From: Chryseobacterium sp. JJR-5R
GTDB taxonomy: Bacteria; Bacteroidota; Bacteroidia; Flavobacteriales; Weeksellaceae
Reading direction: 5' to 3'
Assembly: GCF_034047335.1 (NCBI RefSeq)
Contig: NZ_CP139137.1
Span: forward strand, 496,001 to 560,000
Length of the DNA stretch: 64,000 nucleotides
The number at the start of each line of letters is the position of its first letter. Within the stretch, counting starts at the first letter, position 1. Both the position numbers and the translations under genes were made by a program. Under the pieces are notes generated by a model that was not told the DNA's origin, did not search any database, and saw only the letters and a program-made list of their open reading frames with translations. Positions 9,142-17,664 of the stretch are shown here, in pieces.

Positions 9142-11793
9142 ATGAAGCTATACTTTAATGTAGGTTACAGTACAAAAGTAGGAGAGAATCTGCAATTGGT
9201 GATTACTGAAGAAGGTGCTGTATCAAAGACTCATCCAATGTTTTATACAGAAAACGGTTTATGGAAATGTGAGATTGATCACTTTTCAAAAATAATTTCC
9301 TACCGTTACCAGCTCACAGGGGAAAAGGGAAATATCCTGAAGGAAGAGTTTGTTCAACACCATCTTAATTTTTCTCACCTCTACAAAGAATTTGTGATTT
9401 TTGATCAGTGGAACAGTAAAAATTTCCCCGAGAATTATTTAAACAATAAGATTCTTCACAATAAGCTGAATGCCTTCAGGCCTGAAAAAAAACCGGTTCT
9501 GAAGAAGCATACCCACCTGTTCAGGATTGAAGCTCCCGTATATAACCCGAACTGGAAAATTATCCTGTCCGGAAGTACGCCTTCTCTGGGCAGTTGGGAT
9601 CATGAAAAAGCCCTTCATCTGTCCCAGACCGGTTTCGGGATCTGGGAAATTTCAGTTGAAATCCCTGAACATGAAACAATTCAGTATAAATATGGTCTGT
9701 ATGACCTGGAAAAGCAACAGGTAATTGATATTGAAGCCGGCGAAAACCGGTTCACGCCGCCCAACTATTCAAAAGAAGTACTGCAGATTGTGTCAGATCA
9801 TTACTTTAAATTCAAGCTTCACCAGATGTATCACGATGCCGGCGTTGCTGTTCCCGTGTTTTCATTAAGGACACAGGATGGCTTCGGAGTAGGCGAGTTT
9901 TCTGATATGAAAAAGCTTGCCGACTGGGCGAAAGAAACCAGCCTCGGCATTATCCAGATCCTCCCGATCAATGATACTACGGCCAATTATACATGGACGG
10001 ATTCATATCCTTACGCCGCAGTTTCTGTTTATGCACTGCATCCGCAGTATATTTCCCTGGAAAATCTTGATTTTAAACTGCCGGAAGATACCCTTAAGGA
10101 ATATGACGCTGAAAAAGAAGAGCTTAATGCTTTGGAATTAATTGATTACGAGAAAATGATCTCCGGAAAATGGAAATACCTTAAAGCCGTTTTCAATACC
10201 AATACTGATAAAATCTATAAAGACAGGAACTTCAAAAAATTCATCAAGGATAATGAAAGCTGGCTGGTTCCGTATTGCGCATTTTGTGTACTGAGGGATA
10301 AATATAAAACCCCGAACTTCAACGAATGGAAAACCCATAAAAAATACATCGCAGGAAAAATTGCTCCGTTCTTTACCGCTAAAAGCAAAGAATATGAAGC
10401 GTCCATGCTTCATGCCTGGGTACAATACCAGCTTCATAAGCAACTCAAAGAGGCCATCGACTATATGCATAGTTTAGGCGTATCGGTGAAAGGAGACCTT
10501 CCGATCGGCATCTACAGGCACTCTGTGGAAGCATGGACGGAACCTGAACTCTTTGGGATGGATTTCCAGGCCGGGGCACCGCCTGACCAGTTTACAGAAC
10601 TGGGACAGAACTGGGAATTCCCAACTTATAACTGGGAAGCTATGAAAGCCAATGATTACCAATGGTGGAAAAACAGGTTCAAGGCGCTGGAACAGTATTT
10701 TGATGCCATGCGTATTGATCATATTCTTGGCTTTTTCAGGATCTGGAGGATGCCGGTTTCCGCTACACAGGGAATCTTGGGTTATTTTTATCCTGCCGTG
10801 CCGATAACACTGGAAGAATTCAATGCCCGGCATATTCCGTTTAATTTTGACCGGTACTGCAAGCCGTTTATCAATGACCAGATCCTGGAGAAATATTTCG
10901 GCGAAAATAAAGAAGATGCAATGGCATTTTTTGACAGTAATCAGGACGGAACGTACTCTTTTAAAGAAGAATTTGATACGCAGCGCAAACTTTCTGATTC
11001 CTTCAGGAAAAACCCTCACGGCCCGATTGAAGAACAGCTGATTGCTTTATGTGCCAACGTATTGTTTTTAATTGAAGAAAGAAACGGACAGGTTGTTTAT
11101 CACCCGAGATTCAATCTCTATCATACGGAGTCTTATCATTATTTATCTGATTGGGAAAAGAAATCCCTCTACGACCTTTACCAGGATTATTTCTTTGTAA
11201 GACAAGATCAGCTCTGGTATGAAAAAGCGATGGAAAAACTTCCGGTTATCCTCAATGCAACCAAAATGCTGATCTGCGGCGAAGACCTCGGAATGGTTCC
11301 GGACTGTGTTCCTGTGGTAATGGATGAGCTGGCAATTGTTGCGCTGAAGGTCCAGCGGATGCCTTCAGACCATCTTCCTTTTTACAACCCGCAGAATGCA
11401 GGCTACCTGAATGTGGTTACGGCATCTTCGCATGACAGTTCTACGTTAAGGCAGTGGTGGCAGGAAGACCCGGCTTTAACCCAGCAGTATTTTAATGAGC
11501 AGCTGGTGCAGTACGGAAAGGCTCCGGAAGAATTGGATGCGCATCTGGCTGAAATAATTATGAAACAGCATCTTTACAACGATGCCATGCTGGCTGTTTT
11601 CCCGATTCAGGAGTTTCTGGCGACAGATAAGGAACTTACCAATATTGAAATGAACCATGAGCGGATTAATAATCCGGCTGTGTTCCCGCATTACTGGAGG
11701 TACAGGATGCACGTTCAGCTGGAAGACCTCAAAGGACGTTCAGATTTCAATCATAAGATCTCGGATTGGGTAAAAGACAGTGGAAGATCATAA
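9142..11793 (+). CDS. malQ: 4-alpha-glucanotransferase with two CBM20 domains
   Basis: The 883-residue protein is a long-form MalQ (GH77, DPE2-like) that rearranges alpha-1,4-glucans in maltodextrin and glycogen metabolism. Two starch-binding CBM20-type modules sit at about residues 1-105 and 125-215 (second with PSLGSWD). The catalytic barrel follows from about residue 240. Candidate catalytic residues are present: nucleophile D526 in RIDH, acid/base E714 in CGEDLGM and D765 in SSHDSS. A long insertion typical of the DPE2 type is present between conserved blocks. There is no signal peptide, so it acts in the cytosol. No other glycogen or maltose gene is nearby, so its partners are encoded elsewhere. 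Confidence 0.95.
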   Translation: MKLYFNVGYSTKVGENLQLVITEEGAVSKTHPMFYTENGLWKCEIDHFSKIISYRYQLTGEKGNILKEEFVQHHLNFSHLYKEFVIFDQWNSKNFPENYLNNKILHNKLNAFRPEKKPVLKKHTHLFRIEAPVYNPNWKIILSGSTPSLGSWDHEKALHLSQTGFGIWEISVEIPEHETIQYKYGLYDLEKQQVIDIEAGENRFTPPNYSKEVLQIVSDHYFKFKLHQMYHDAGVAVPVFSLRTQDGFGVGEFSDMKKLADWAKETSLGIIQILPINDTTANYTWTDSYPYAAVSVYALHPQYISLENLDFKLPEDTLKEYDAEKEELNALELIDYEKMISGKWKYLKAVFNTNTDKIYKDRNFKKFIKDNESWLVPYCAFCVLRDKYKTPNFNEWKTHKKYIAGKIAPFFTAKSKEYEASMLHAWVQYQLHKQLKEAIDYMHSLGVSVKGDLPIGIYRHSVEAWTEPELFGMDFQAGAPPDQFTELGQNWEFPTYNWEAMKANDYQWWKNRFKALEQYFDAMRIDHILGFFRIWRMPVSATQGILGYFYPAVPITLEEFNARHIPFNFDRYCKPFINDQILEKYFGENKEDAMAFFDSNQDGTYSFKEEFDTQRKLSDSFRKNPHGPIEEQLIALCANVLFLIEERNGQVVYHPRFNLYHTESYHYLSDWEKKSLYDLYQDYFFVRQDQLWYEKAMEKLPVILNATKMLICGEDLGMVPDCVPVVMDELAIVALKVQRMPSDHLPFYNPQNAGYLNVVTASSHDSSTLRQWWQEDPALTQQYFNEQLVQYGKAPEELDAHLAEIIMKQHLYNDAMLAVFPIQEFLATDKELTNIEMNHERINNPAVFPHYWRYRMHVQLEDLKGRSDFNHKISDWVKDSGRS

Positions 11794-11831
11794 ATTTAAT
11801 AATTGATTATCAATTCGTTAATGTTAAATAT

Positions 11832-11869
11832 AAAAGAAGTTTTATCAGATGATTTAACTTCTTTTTTTT
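11832..11869 (+). terminator. Terminator after malQ
   Basis: A 10-bp stem (aaaagaagtt / aacttctttt) with a 14-base loop runs into a long T tract. Confidence 0.75.
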
Positions 11870-11932
11870 ATTTGTATCAAAAAGATAGAATTAAGATATT
11901 CTACTATATATTAACCAATTAACGGCTATACA

Positions 11933-12925
11933 ATGAAAAAAATATTAATCAGTTTTGCTTTGGGTATCGCAACTTTTGCTTTTGCTCAACAGTATCCGGA
12001 TAACGGATGGGATGACAGCGGATATGATCAGAATCAAGGAGGATATTACAGCGATCAGGATGATCAGAATTATTTCCCTGATGATTATTATTACAATTAT
12101 CCCCAGGATTATTATCCCAATAATTACTACCAGAGTAATTACAACGATTACAGGAACAGCATTACAAGCATCAACTGGAATGTATTCTTCAACCAGAACA
12201 GGCTTGCACCATGGCAGATTGATCAGATCTTAAGGTTAAACAATCTGTATTCAGGTTTTTCCACCTGGAATAATTTTTACAGCTATAACCCTGACAGATG
12301 GTATTATGACCGGTTTTATGCACTGGAAAGAATTATGGGGCCGAGGGTTTTTGTGATTTTCCAGAATAATTATTACAGAGGACACAGTCCGGTAGTGTAT
12401 TTCCAGAATTACAGAAGATCGCATTATGCCGCTATCTGCAGGCCAATGCCACGCTATAGGAATGTCAATATCAATATTTATAGGGTAGACAGATCGAATT
12501 TCCGCAGGATGGATAACCCTACGATCAATATCGTGAGAAGCCAGAGGCCGGGCAACGGTTTCAGAGGGCCGGTAAGAGACGGCAATAATGGCGGAGGATT
12601 TCGTGGGCAGGCTGAAAACAGGAGTAACAGTAATAGAAGCGACTCCGGTTTCAGAAAAGAAAACAGCGGAGTAAGGAATAACGGAGGATTCCGTACGGAA
12701 AGAACTGAAAACAACGGAAGCGGAGGATTCAGGAACAACGGGGGATTTCGTGGCAACGCGGAAGTAAGAAGAGAGGAGGCTCCGAGAAGAGAAAATAACG
12801 GAGGCGGTTTCAGAAATGACGGAGGTTTTAAAAGAAGTGAGAACACGGCTCCGAGACAGCAGAATACTGGAGGCGGGGAAAGAAGCGGAAACCGTGGTTT
12901 CAGAACCGGATTTGCAAGAAATTAA
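11933..12925 (+). CDS. Secreted low-complexity protein with Gly-Phe-Arg/Asn repeats
   Basis: No family is recognised for this 330-residue protein. It has a signal peptide (residues 1-18, ending FAFAQQ). Residues about 20-70 are extremely rich in Tyr, Asp, Asn and Gln. A middle part (about 70-195) has more ordinary composition, with YYDRFYALERIMGPRVFVIF. The C-terminal 130 residues are a degenerate repeat built on GGFR or NNGGFR with many Arg, Asn and Gly, strongly basic and probably disordered. Together this is a secreted protein with an acidic/aromatic head and a basic RGG-like tail. It is a monocistronic unit by spacing. It may bind polyanions at the cell surface, but that is inference from composition only. 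Confidence 0.6.
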   Translation: MKKILISFALGIATFAFAQQYPDNGWDDSGYDQNQGGYYSDQDDQNYFPDDYYYNYPQDYYPNNYYQSNYNDYRNSITSINWNVFFNQNRLAPWQIDQILRLNNLYSGFSTWNNFYSYNPDRWYYDRFYALERIMGPRVFVIFQNNYYRGHSPVVYFQNYRRSHYAAICRPMPRYRNVNINIYRVDRSNFRRMDNPTINIVRSQRPGNGFRGPVRDGNNGGGFRGQAENRSNSNRSDSGFRKENSGVRNNGGFRTERTENNGSGGFRNNGGFRGNAEVRREEAPRRENNGGGFRNDGGFKRSENTAPRQQNTGGGERSGNRGFRTGFARN

Positions 12926-13113
12926 TTTTCATATATTATATTTAAGTGGTGTGAAGGGCAGATTTTAGGATTTGCTCTTCTTTTGTTTTCATGCTTTTTT
13001 GTTGTTGTATAATTAATATCAAAATTTAACAATTTTTATGAATTATTTGGTTTAACTTTTATTTTAACTTATAATCAAAAAGATATACAACAATAAATTT
13101 AAAATTTAGAAAT

Positions 13114-13572
13114 ATGAAAAAGTTAGTATTAGCCGTTGCATTAGTGGGAATGGGGAGTTTAGCCATGGCTCAGCAGACGCCCCCACAGGATCAGGAAGGA
13201 AGAAGAGCAGAGATGCATCAGAAATTCCAGGAAAAAGAGCGGGAGCACCTGGATAAGATGCAGAAAGACCTGAATCTGAATCAGTCACAGGTAGCCCAGA
13301 TCAAAGCCCTGCATGAAAAAAGAAAAGCTGAAATGAAAGCTGACTTTGATAAAAATAAAGACCAGAGGCAGGCCAGGATGCAGGAGATGAAAACGAAAAG
13401 GGATCAGATGGATGCGGATATGAAGCAGATTTTAACCCCTCAGCAGTATGATAAATGGCAGATGGACAGAAAAGCTAAAATGGAACAGAGGAAAGTAGCG
13501 ATGAAAGAAAAAGGGATGAAAGGCGGAAAAATGCACAGGCCGATGAAAACGGCGGCTCCGGAAAAAAATTAA
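13114..13572 (+). CDS. Secreted Spy/CpxP-like helical protein
   Basis: The 152-residue protein has a signal peptide (residues 1-20, ending LAMAQQ). The mature part is almost entirely helical and charged, with very many Lys, Gln, Met and Glu. The block LNLNQSQVAQIKALHEKRK and the later ILTPQQYDKWQ resemble the paired LTxxQ helices of Spy/CpxP periplasmic chaperones. The protein lacks cysteine and has a basic C-terminus. A role as a small periplasmic chaperone or metal-responsive protein follows from this resemblance and is not proven. It is flanked by long AT-rich spacers and ends before a good terminator, so it is likely its own unit. Confidence 0.65.
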   Translation: MKKLVLAVALVGMGSLAMAQQTPPQDQEGRRAEMHQKFQEKEREHLDKMQKDLNLNQSQVAQIKALHEKRKAEMKADFDKNKDQRQARMQEMKTKRDQMDADMKQILTPQQYDKWQMDRKAKMEQRKVAMKEKGMKGGKMHRPMKTAAPEKN

Positions 13573-13603
13573 GTAGTTTATAGTTTAATGTTTTTAATGT
13601 GTT

Positions 13604-13630
13604 AAGGGACGGAATTTATTCCGTCCTTTT
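13604..13630 (+). terminator. Terminator after the Spy-like gene
   Basis: A stem of nine perfect pairs (ggacggaat / attccgtcc), extended by wobble and A-T pairs, is followed by TTTT. Confidence 0.85.
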
Positions 13631-13652
13631 CTATTAAATTTTATTAAAACTT

Positions 13653-13681
13653 TTGATTTAGGGTTTTATTCCCTAATTTTG
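13653..13681 (+). promoter_or_regulatory. Ferritin promoter with inverted repeat in the spacer
   Basis: TTG at 13653-13655 and a perfect TAATTTTG at 13674-13681 are 18 bases apart. The spacer carries TTAGGG-N7-CCCTAA (13658-13676), which overlaps the -7 box and is well placed for a repressor. The ATG at 13701 is about 20 bases past the -7 box. Confidence 0.65.
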
Positions 13682-13700
13682 ACTTCAAAATTTATTACTT

Positions 13701-14210
13701 ATGGTTAGCGAGAAAATTGCCAAGTTAATTAATGAACAGATAGCAAACGAACAGTATGCTGCACAATATTACCTTTCCATGTCTGCCTGGTTTTCAGCTA
13801 AGGATCTTGACGGGATTGCCAATTATTTCAGGGTTCAGAGCAAAGAGGAACTGATGCATGCGGATAAAATGTTTGATTATCTGAATGATGTGGGGGGCGA
13901 AATCATCATCGGGGAAATCCCTAAGCCGCCGCATGAATTTATCGGAGCCATTGATATTTTTGAAAAAGCCCTGGAGCATGAAAAAATAGTAACGAAGAGC
14001 ATCTTCAACATCGTAAAAAATGCCAATGACGAAGGGGATTTTGCCACGACTTCCTTCTTACAGTGGTTCATTAATGAACAGGTAGAAGAGGAGGCAAGTG
14101 CTTCCCAGCTGGTAACGAAAATCAAAATGGTCAGCGACAACCCTTCAGCTTTATATCTTTTTGACCAGGAACTGGCGCAGCGTACTTTCGTTCCGGATGA
14201 GACTGCTTAA
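13701..14210 (+). CDS. ftnA: Ferritin (non-haem, bacterial)
   Basis: This 169-residue protein matches the ferritin family in full. It oxidises ferrous iron and stores it in a 24-subunit shell in the cytosol. The ferroxidase ligands fall in the expected segments: NEQIANEQYAAQYYL (helix A), SKEELMHADKMFDYL (helix B, with E-x-x-H), a glutamate in the helix C segment ALEHEKIV, and WFINEQVEEEASA (helix D). No haem-binding Met typical of bacterioferritin is evident. It has a good promoter with a candidate operator and a strong terminator, so it is monocistronic; iron- or redox-dependent control is plausible. Confidence 0.95.
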   Translation: MVSEKIAKLINEQIANEQYAAQYYLSMSAWFSAKDLDGIANYFRVQSKEELMHADKMFDYLNDVGGEIIIGEIPKPPHEFIGAIDIFEKALEHEKIVTKSIFNIVKNANDEGDFATTSFLQWFINEQVEEEASASQLVTKIKMVSDNPSALYLFDQELAQRTFVPDETA

Positions 14211-14231
14211 TATCTACAGTGCATTATATAA

Positions 14232-14259
14232 CAAAAGCGCAGGAATTCCTGCGCTTTTG
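14232..14259. terminator. Bidirectional terminator between ferritin and the protease
   Basis: A perfect 28-base palindrome (caaaagcgcaggaa and its complement) lies between two convergent genes and supplies A and T runs on both sides. Confidence 0.9.
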
Positions 14260-14281
14260 CTTATTGTAATAATAAACTTGA

Positions 14282-14536
14282 TTAATGTTTCACAATCAGA
14301 TGTACCGATTTCTTTTCTGAATTGGCAAGAATACTGATCACGTAAACACCATTCGGAAGTTCGGAAATAGAGAAATCTTTTCTGCTTGTTCCTTTTCTCA
14401 TACTTTCTGAAGTTGAAATGGTCTTCAGCGTCGTACCGTTATAATCTGCCAGCAGGATGGTGACTTTTGCATCTTCCATAAGGTTAAATGCCAGAGTTGC
14501 CTGGGAAGAAGCAGGATTTGGAGACAGTTTTATATC
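14282..14536 (-). pseudogene. Detached T9SS C-terminal sorting domain of the S8 protease
   Basis: Downstream of the TAG that ends the protease (14537-14539) the same frame continues without interruption to a TAA at 14282. It reads DIKLSPNPASSQATLAFNL, then KVTILLADYNGTTLK and LPNGVYVISI, ending KKSVHLIVKH. This is a complete type A T9SS sorting domain. The codon at the break would be CAG (Gln) with a single change, which gives LQDIKLSPNP, a usual linker to such domains. An in-frame ATG at 14479 could start a 65-residue fragment, but there is no sign that it is a gene. Either a nonsense mutation or a sequence error detached it. Confidence 0.85.
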
Positions 14537-17266
14537 CTAGAGTACCAAAGGCTGCATTTTTGCCTGTCTGCATTTCTCATCACAGTACGGCTCACCTTCT
14601 TCAACGTCTTTCTCATTGATCGTAACAAGGAAGTGGCAAACGCTTCCATAGATCTCATCTGCATTATCGGTCAGGTTTTGAGATACCGCTAAATCATAAT
14701 CTTCGGTAGTCGAAATGCTTGAAGAAGCCTGGAATGATACCTCGACAGGAAAATATTCATCAGGTTTCAGCACTACGTTTCCTATAACTGCATTTGCGGG
14801 ATCCATGATGACCAGTTCGCGCTCATTATAATTATAGACTTCTATACCATCCAGCTTTTTGCCGCCGCTTTCCCATCTTTCCCATGTCGGTTTATTCAGT
14901 TTGATAATAATTCGGGTCGCACTTTTAAACGGCACATTGGAATCTTTTATCAGGTTGAATCTGATATCGAACGGCTTGTCATAATCAAGGTAATTTCCGA
15001 AGAAGAAACCTGATTTTTTAGGGAAAGTGCCGCTGAGGCTTACCAGTTTTGTATTTCTTGTAACTATATTGTTGTTATTGGTTACATTAGGCTGTATCGG
15101 CGCATTCGGGCCCGGATTTTCATTATACATCGGGTCGCCAGGTGTTGCGATCCTTCCCAGGAAGCATACTACATTGTCCGTAAGTCCGCCGTAAATTGCA
15201 GGATTTACCGGAGTCCATTTGGCATCAATGATATAGGTCTGTCCGGGTGCCAGAGCCGGAATCTTGAATCCCTGCCCTGTTGCATATGAGTTTGAGGAAT
15301 TAAATCCCGTATAAGGCGTGGTAAGCTCTCCTCCGGCAGAATATCCGTTGATGAGCTGGATCCCGTTCCATGAATTAGGCCATGTTTCACCGGTAGAACC
15401 CATTGTCCAGTATAATCTTGCAAAAGCAGTGGCAGATGTAGTACATCCGATATTTCGTACCCTGAATCTCATTACGTTATGCCCGGGTCCCAGATACCCC
15501 GGATCCTGATGGGTAAGGTTCAGCAAAGCACTGTTGGTGCGCCTGTTCCAGATATCTTTACTCTGGTATATATTTGCCCATGTAGTAGCTGAAGGATTCG
15601 GTTCCAAACCGATATCTGCAGGGCTGTCGAACGCCGCAAGGCTGTAGATGCTTTTAGCTTTCACAACGGCTGCATAGGCATTAACCAGTCCGTATCCCAT
15701 CTGGGTATGCCATGTTCCGTTAGATCTTCCGGAAGTTGATGCATAGCTGTAAAGATCAGTTCTTACCTTTTGGGCTGTCTGTTCTATAATATCACGCACC
15801 TGCTGTGCCGTCAGGCAGGGATTGACGGATAGAATCAAGGCTGCAACGCCCGCAATAACAGGGCAGGCAGATGAGGTTCCGTTAAAAGCCGGAGCATAGT
15901 TGGACGGATCATACCCGTTGCTTCCCTGTCTGTCCGTGGTTGGCATCTTTACGCCCGGAGCCATAATATCAAGCTGGGTCCCGTAGCAGCTGCCCCAGGC
16001 TTCACCGTCACATGAACTGGGACTTTTTCTCTGGCCGCAAGGGCTCATGGCGCCTACCACAAGGATTCTCGGATCCCAAATTCCGGGATACCGGATACTG
16101 GTGTTGTTTTCATTACCGGCTGCAAAAACAACCACCATCCCTTTTCCGCCTCTGCCGTTAACAAGGGCGTTGGTAATTCCGTTTTCAATAATGACGGAAG
16201 GTGTATATCCTCCCCATGAATTGCTGATCACTTCAACACCGTTTGCCGTAGCCCAGTTAAAACCATTCGCAAGCTGCTGAGGGGTATCTGCAAAAGTAAG
16301 GTTGATACTTATGGATATCAGTTTGGTGTTCGGGGCCACGCCGCTGATGCCCAGGTTATTGTTCTGCACAGCTCCTGTGATGCCTGCGCACGCGGTCCCA
16401 TGATCTCCCCGCACTACAGAAGGCGAGGTATTGGTTTGTGCATCATAACCTGTCCCGAAAACGTTCGCGGCAAGATCAGGATGGTTCATTTCAAAACCGT
16501 GGTCAAAAATAGCTGTTTTTACATTTGCCCCTGTAGATAAGGTCCAGGCCTGTTCTGCTTTGATGTCTATTCCCGTATAGGCGGCACCGTATTGCCCTGT
16601 ATTTTTCAGAGACCATTGGCTGCCGAATGAAGGATCTGCCGATGCCTGAAGGTTATGGTACATGAATTCCGGTTCTGCAGCTTCAAAATACCCGCTTTCA
16701 TAGAACAGATTAGACATTTCTATGGCATTGGCAAAAGTTGAGTTTTTATTGCAGGCTACCGTAAACCATAAGGGCATATATTCATTATACCCTAATACTT
16801 CAACATTGTTTTTTCCAGCCAATTCATTCAGTCGGTTTAAGTCATTCTTTGATTTGAGTTTTACATAGAAATTATTGGACAGGCCCATCTTCTGACCTTC
16901 GGAAGTCAGAAAGCACGGCGAGGCGATAATAATATCTTTACGCATATTTTTTTCTCTTATATCGGCAATATACTGCTCATCTGAAAGTGTTGCATCAGAT
17001 TCTATTTCCACATAAAAAGTTTTGGTACGGTCGATGATCTTTTTTCCGTCTTTCAACAGTGAATTTTTTGGAAATGTTTCCACGACCGCTGTTTTTGCTT
17101 TAAGCATTTTTGCCGCATCAGTAGTGGCGGATGTAACTGCAATTGAGGATTTATCTAATTGCAGCGGGTACTTTTTCCCATGGTAGTAATAAAAGTAATG
17201 AGCCTGCGCATTCATGCCTGTGAGCATGAAAAGAAGCAGGATAAAGGATAGTATTTTAGTTTTCAT
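14537..17266 (-). CDS. Subtilisin-like S8 serine protease, terminated early by an in-frame stop
   Basis: The 909-residue product has a signal peptide (1-20, ending GMNAQ), an N-terminal region of about 180 residues likely to act as a propeptide, and an S8 catalytic domain with D255 (TAIFDHGFEMNHPDL), H289 (RGDHGTACAG), oxyanion N385 (AAGNEN) and S465 (NGTSSACPV). About 380 residues of beta-rich accessory region follow. It should be a secreted protease. The stop TAG at 14537-14539 removes the T9SS sorting domain, which continues in frame behind it, so this version should reach the periplasm but not cross the outer membrane by T9SS. Without the stop the protein would be 994 residues. It is followed convergently by ferritin. 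Confidence 0.9.
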   Translation of the reverse strand: MKTKILSFILLLFMLTGMNAQAHYFYYYHGKKYPLQLDKSSIAVTSATTDAAKMLKAKTAVVETFPKNSLLKDGKKIIDRTKTFYVEIESDATLSDEQYIADIREKNMRKDIIIASPCFLTSEGQKMGLSNNFYVKLKSKNDLNRLNELAGKNNVEVLGYNEYMPLWFTVACNKNSTFANAIEMSNLFYESGYFEAAEPEFMYHNLQASADPSFGSQWSLKNTGQYGAAYTGIDIKAEQAWTLSTGANVKTAIFDHGFEMNHPDLAANVFGTGYDAQTNTSPSVVRGDHGTACAGITGAVQNNNLGISGVAPNTKLISISINLTFADTPQQLANGFNWATANGVEVISNSWGGYTPSVIIENGITNALVNGRGGKGMVVVFAAGNENNTSIRYPGIWDPRILVVGAMSPCGQRKSPSSCDGEAWGSCYGTQLDIMAPGVKMPTTDRQGSNGYDPSNYAPAFNGTSSACPVIAGVAALILSVNPCLTAQQVRDIIEQTAQKVRTDLYSYASTSGRSNGTWHTQMGYGLVNAYAAVVKAKSIYSLAAFDSPADIGLEPNPSATTWANIYQSKDIWNRRTNSALLNLTHQDPGYLGPGHNVMRFRVRNIGCTTSATAFARLYWTMGSTGETWPNSWNGIQLINGYSAGGELTTPYTGFNSSNSYATGQGFKIPALAPGQTYIIDAKWTPVNPAIYGGLTDNVVCFLGRIATPGDPMYNENPGPNAPIQPNVTNNNNIVTRNTKLVSLSGTFPKKSGFFFGNYLDYDKPFDIRFNLIKDSNVPFKSATRIIIKLNKPTWERWESGGKKLDGIEVYNYNERELVIMDPANAVIGNVVLKPDEYFPVEVSFQASSSISTTEDYDLAVSQNLTDNADEIYGSVCHFLVTINEKDVEEGEPYCDEKCRQAKMQPLVL

Positions 17267-17664
17267 ATTATTTTATTTTAATGGTTGACAAATGCTGAAT
17301 AATCAGAAAAAAATCAGGGCGGTTGGATGGGATTTGATGTCATGGCATGGCTGTACTTTTAATTAACAATTAGTTTTTTTTCCTGACTTAAAATAAATAA
17401 TGTCAGTATCTGAGAAGTGTTAATAAAGTTATGTGAATAAAGGGTAAAAGAATAATGATATTAATCAAACGCAGACAGGTAATGCGCAAGTGATGCCATT
17501 ATGAGGATAAGTGCAAAAATAAGAAAGGAAAGATTTTCCCGATTGGTTTAGATGTACCAGTTTTGGTAAATAACCGGGCTCTATATTATTGGTATATCAA
17601 AATACAGGCCGGCTGATGAAGCCGGCTGCAGATTCATATCGGAATGTATATGTAAAGATTATTA
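17267..17664. other. 398-base non-coding gap between S8 protease and helicase genes
   Basis: Both flanking genes are on the minus strand, so this holds the 3' end region of the helicase gene and the promoter region of the protease. I see one hairpin, GCCGGCT-N5-AGCCGGC at 17608-17626, without a strong T run. The rest is AT-rich, with no plausible gene, tRNA or clear -7 box. Confidence 0.6.

Noticed and set aside
10474..11019. Open frame of 181 codons on the minus strand inside malQ
   Set aside because: Lies opposite catalytic parts of MalQ, has no recognisable motif or start context.
12478..12846. Open frame on the minus strand opposite the Gly/Arg/Asn repeat region
   Set aside because: Leu/Pro-rich low complexity that follows directly from the GGFR repeat on the other strand.
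17608..17626. GCCGGCT-N5-AGCCGGC hairpin as a firm terminator of the helicase gene
   Set aside because: The stem is good but a T run directly after it on the minus strand is missing, so I list it only as a feature of the gap.
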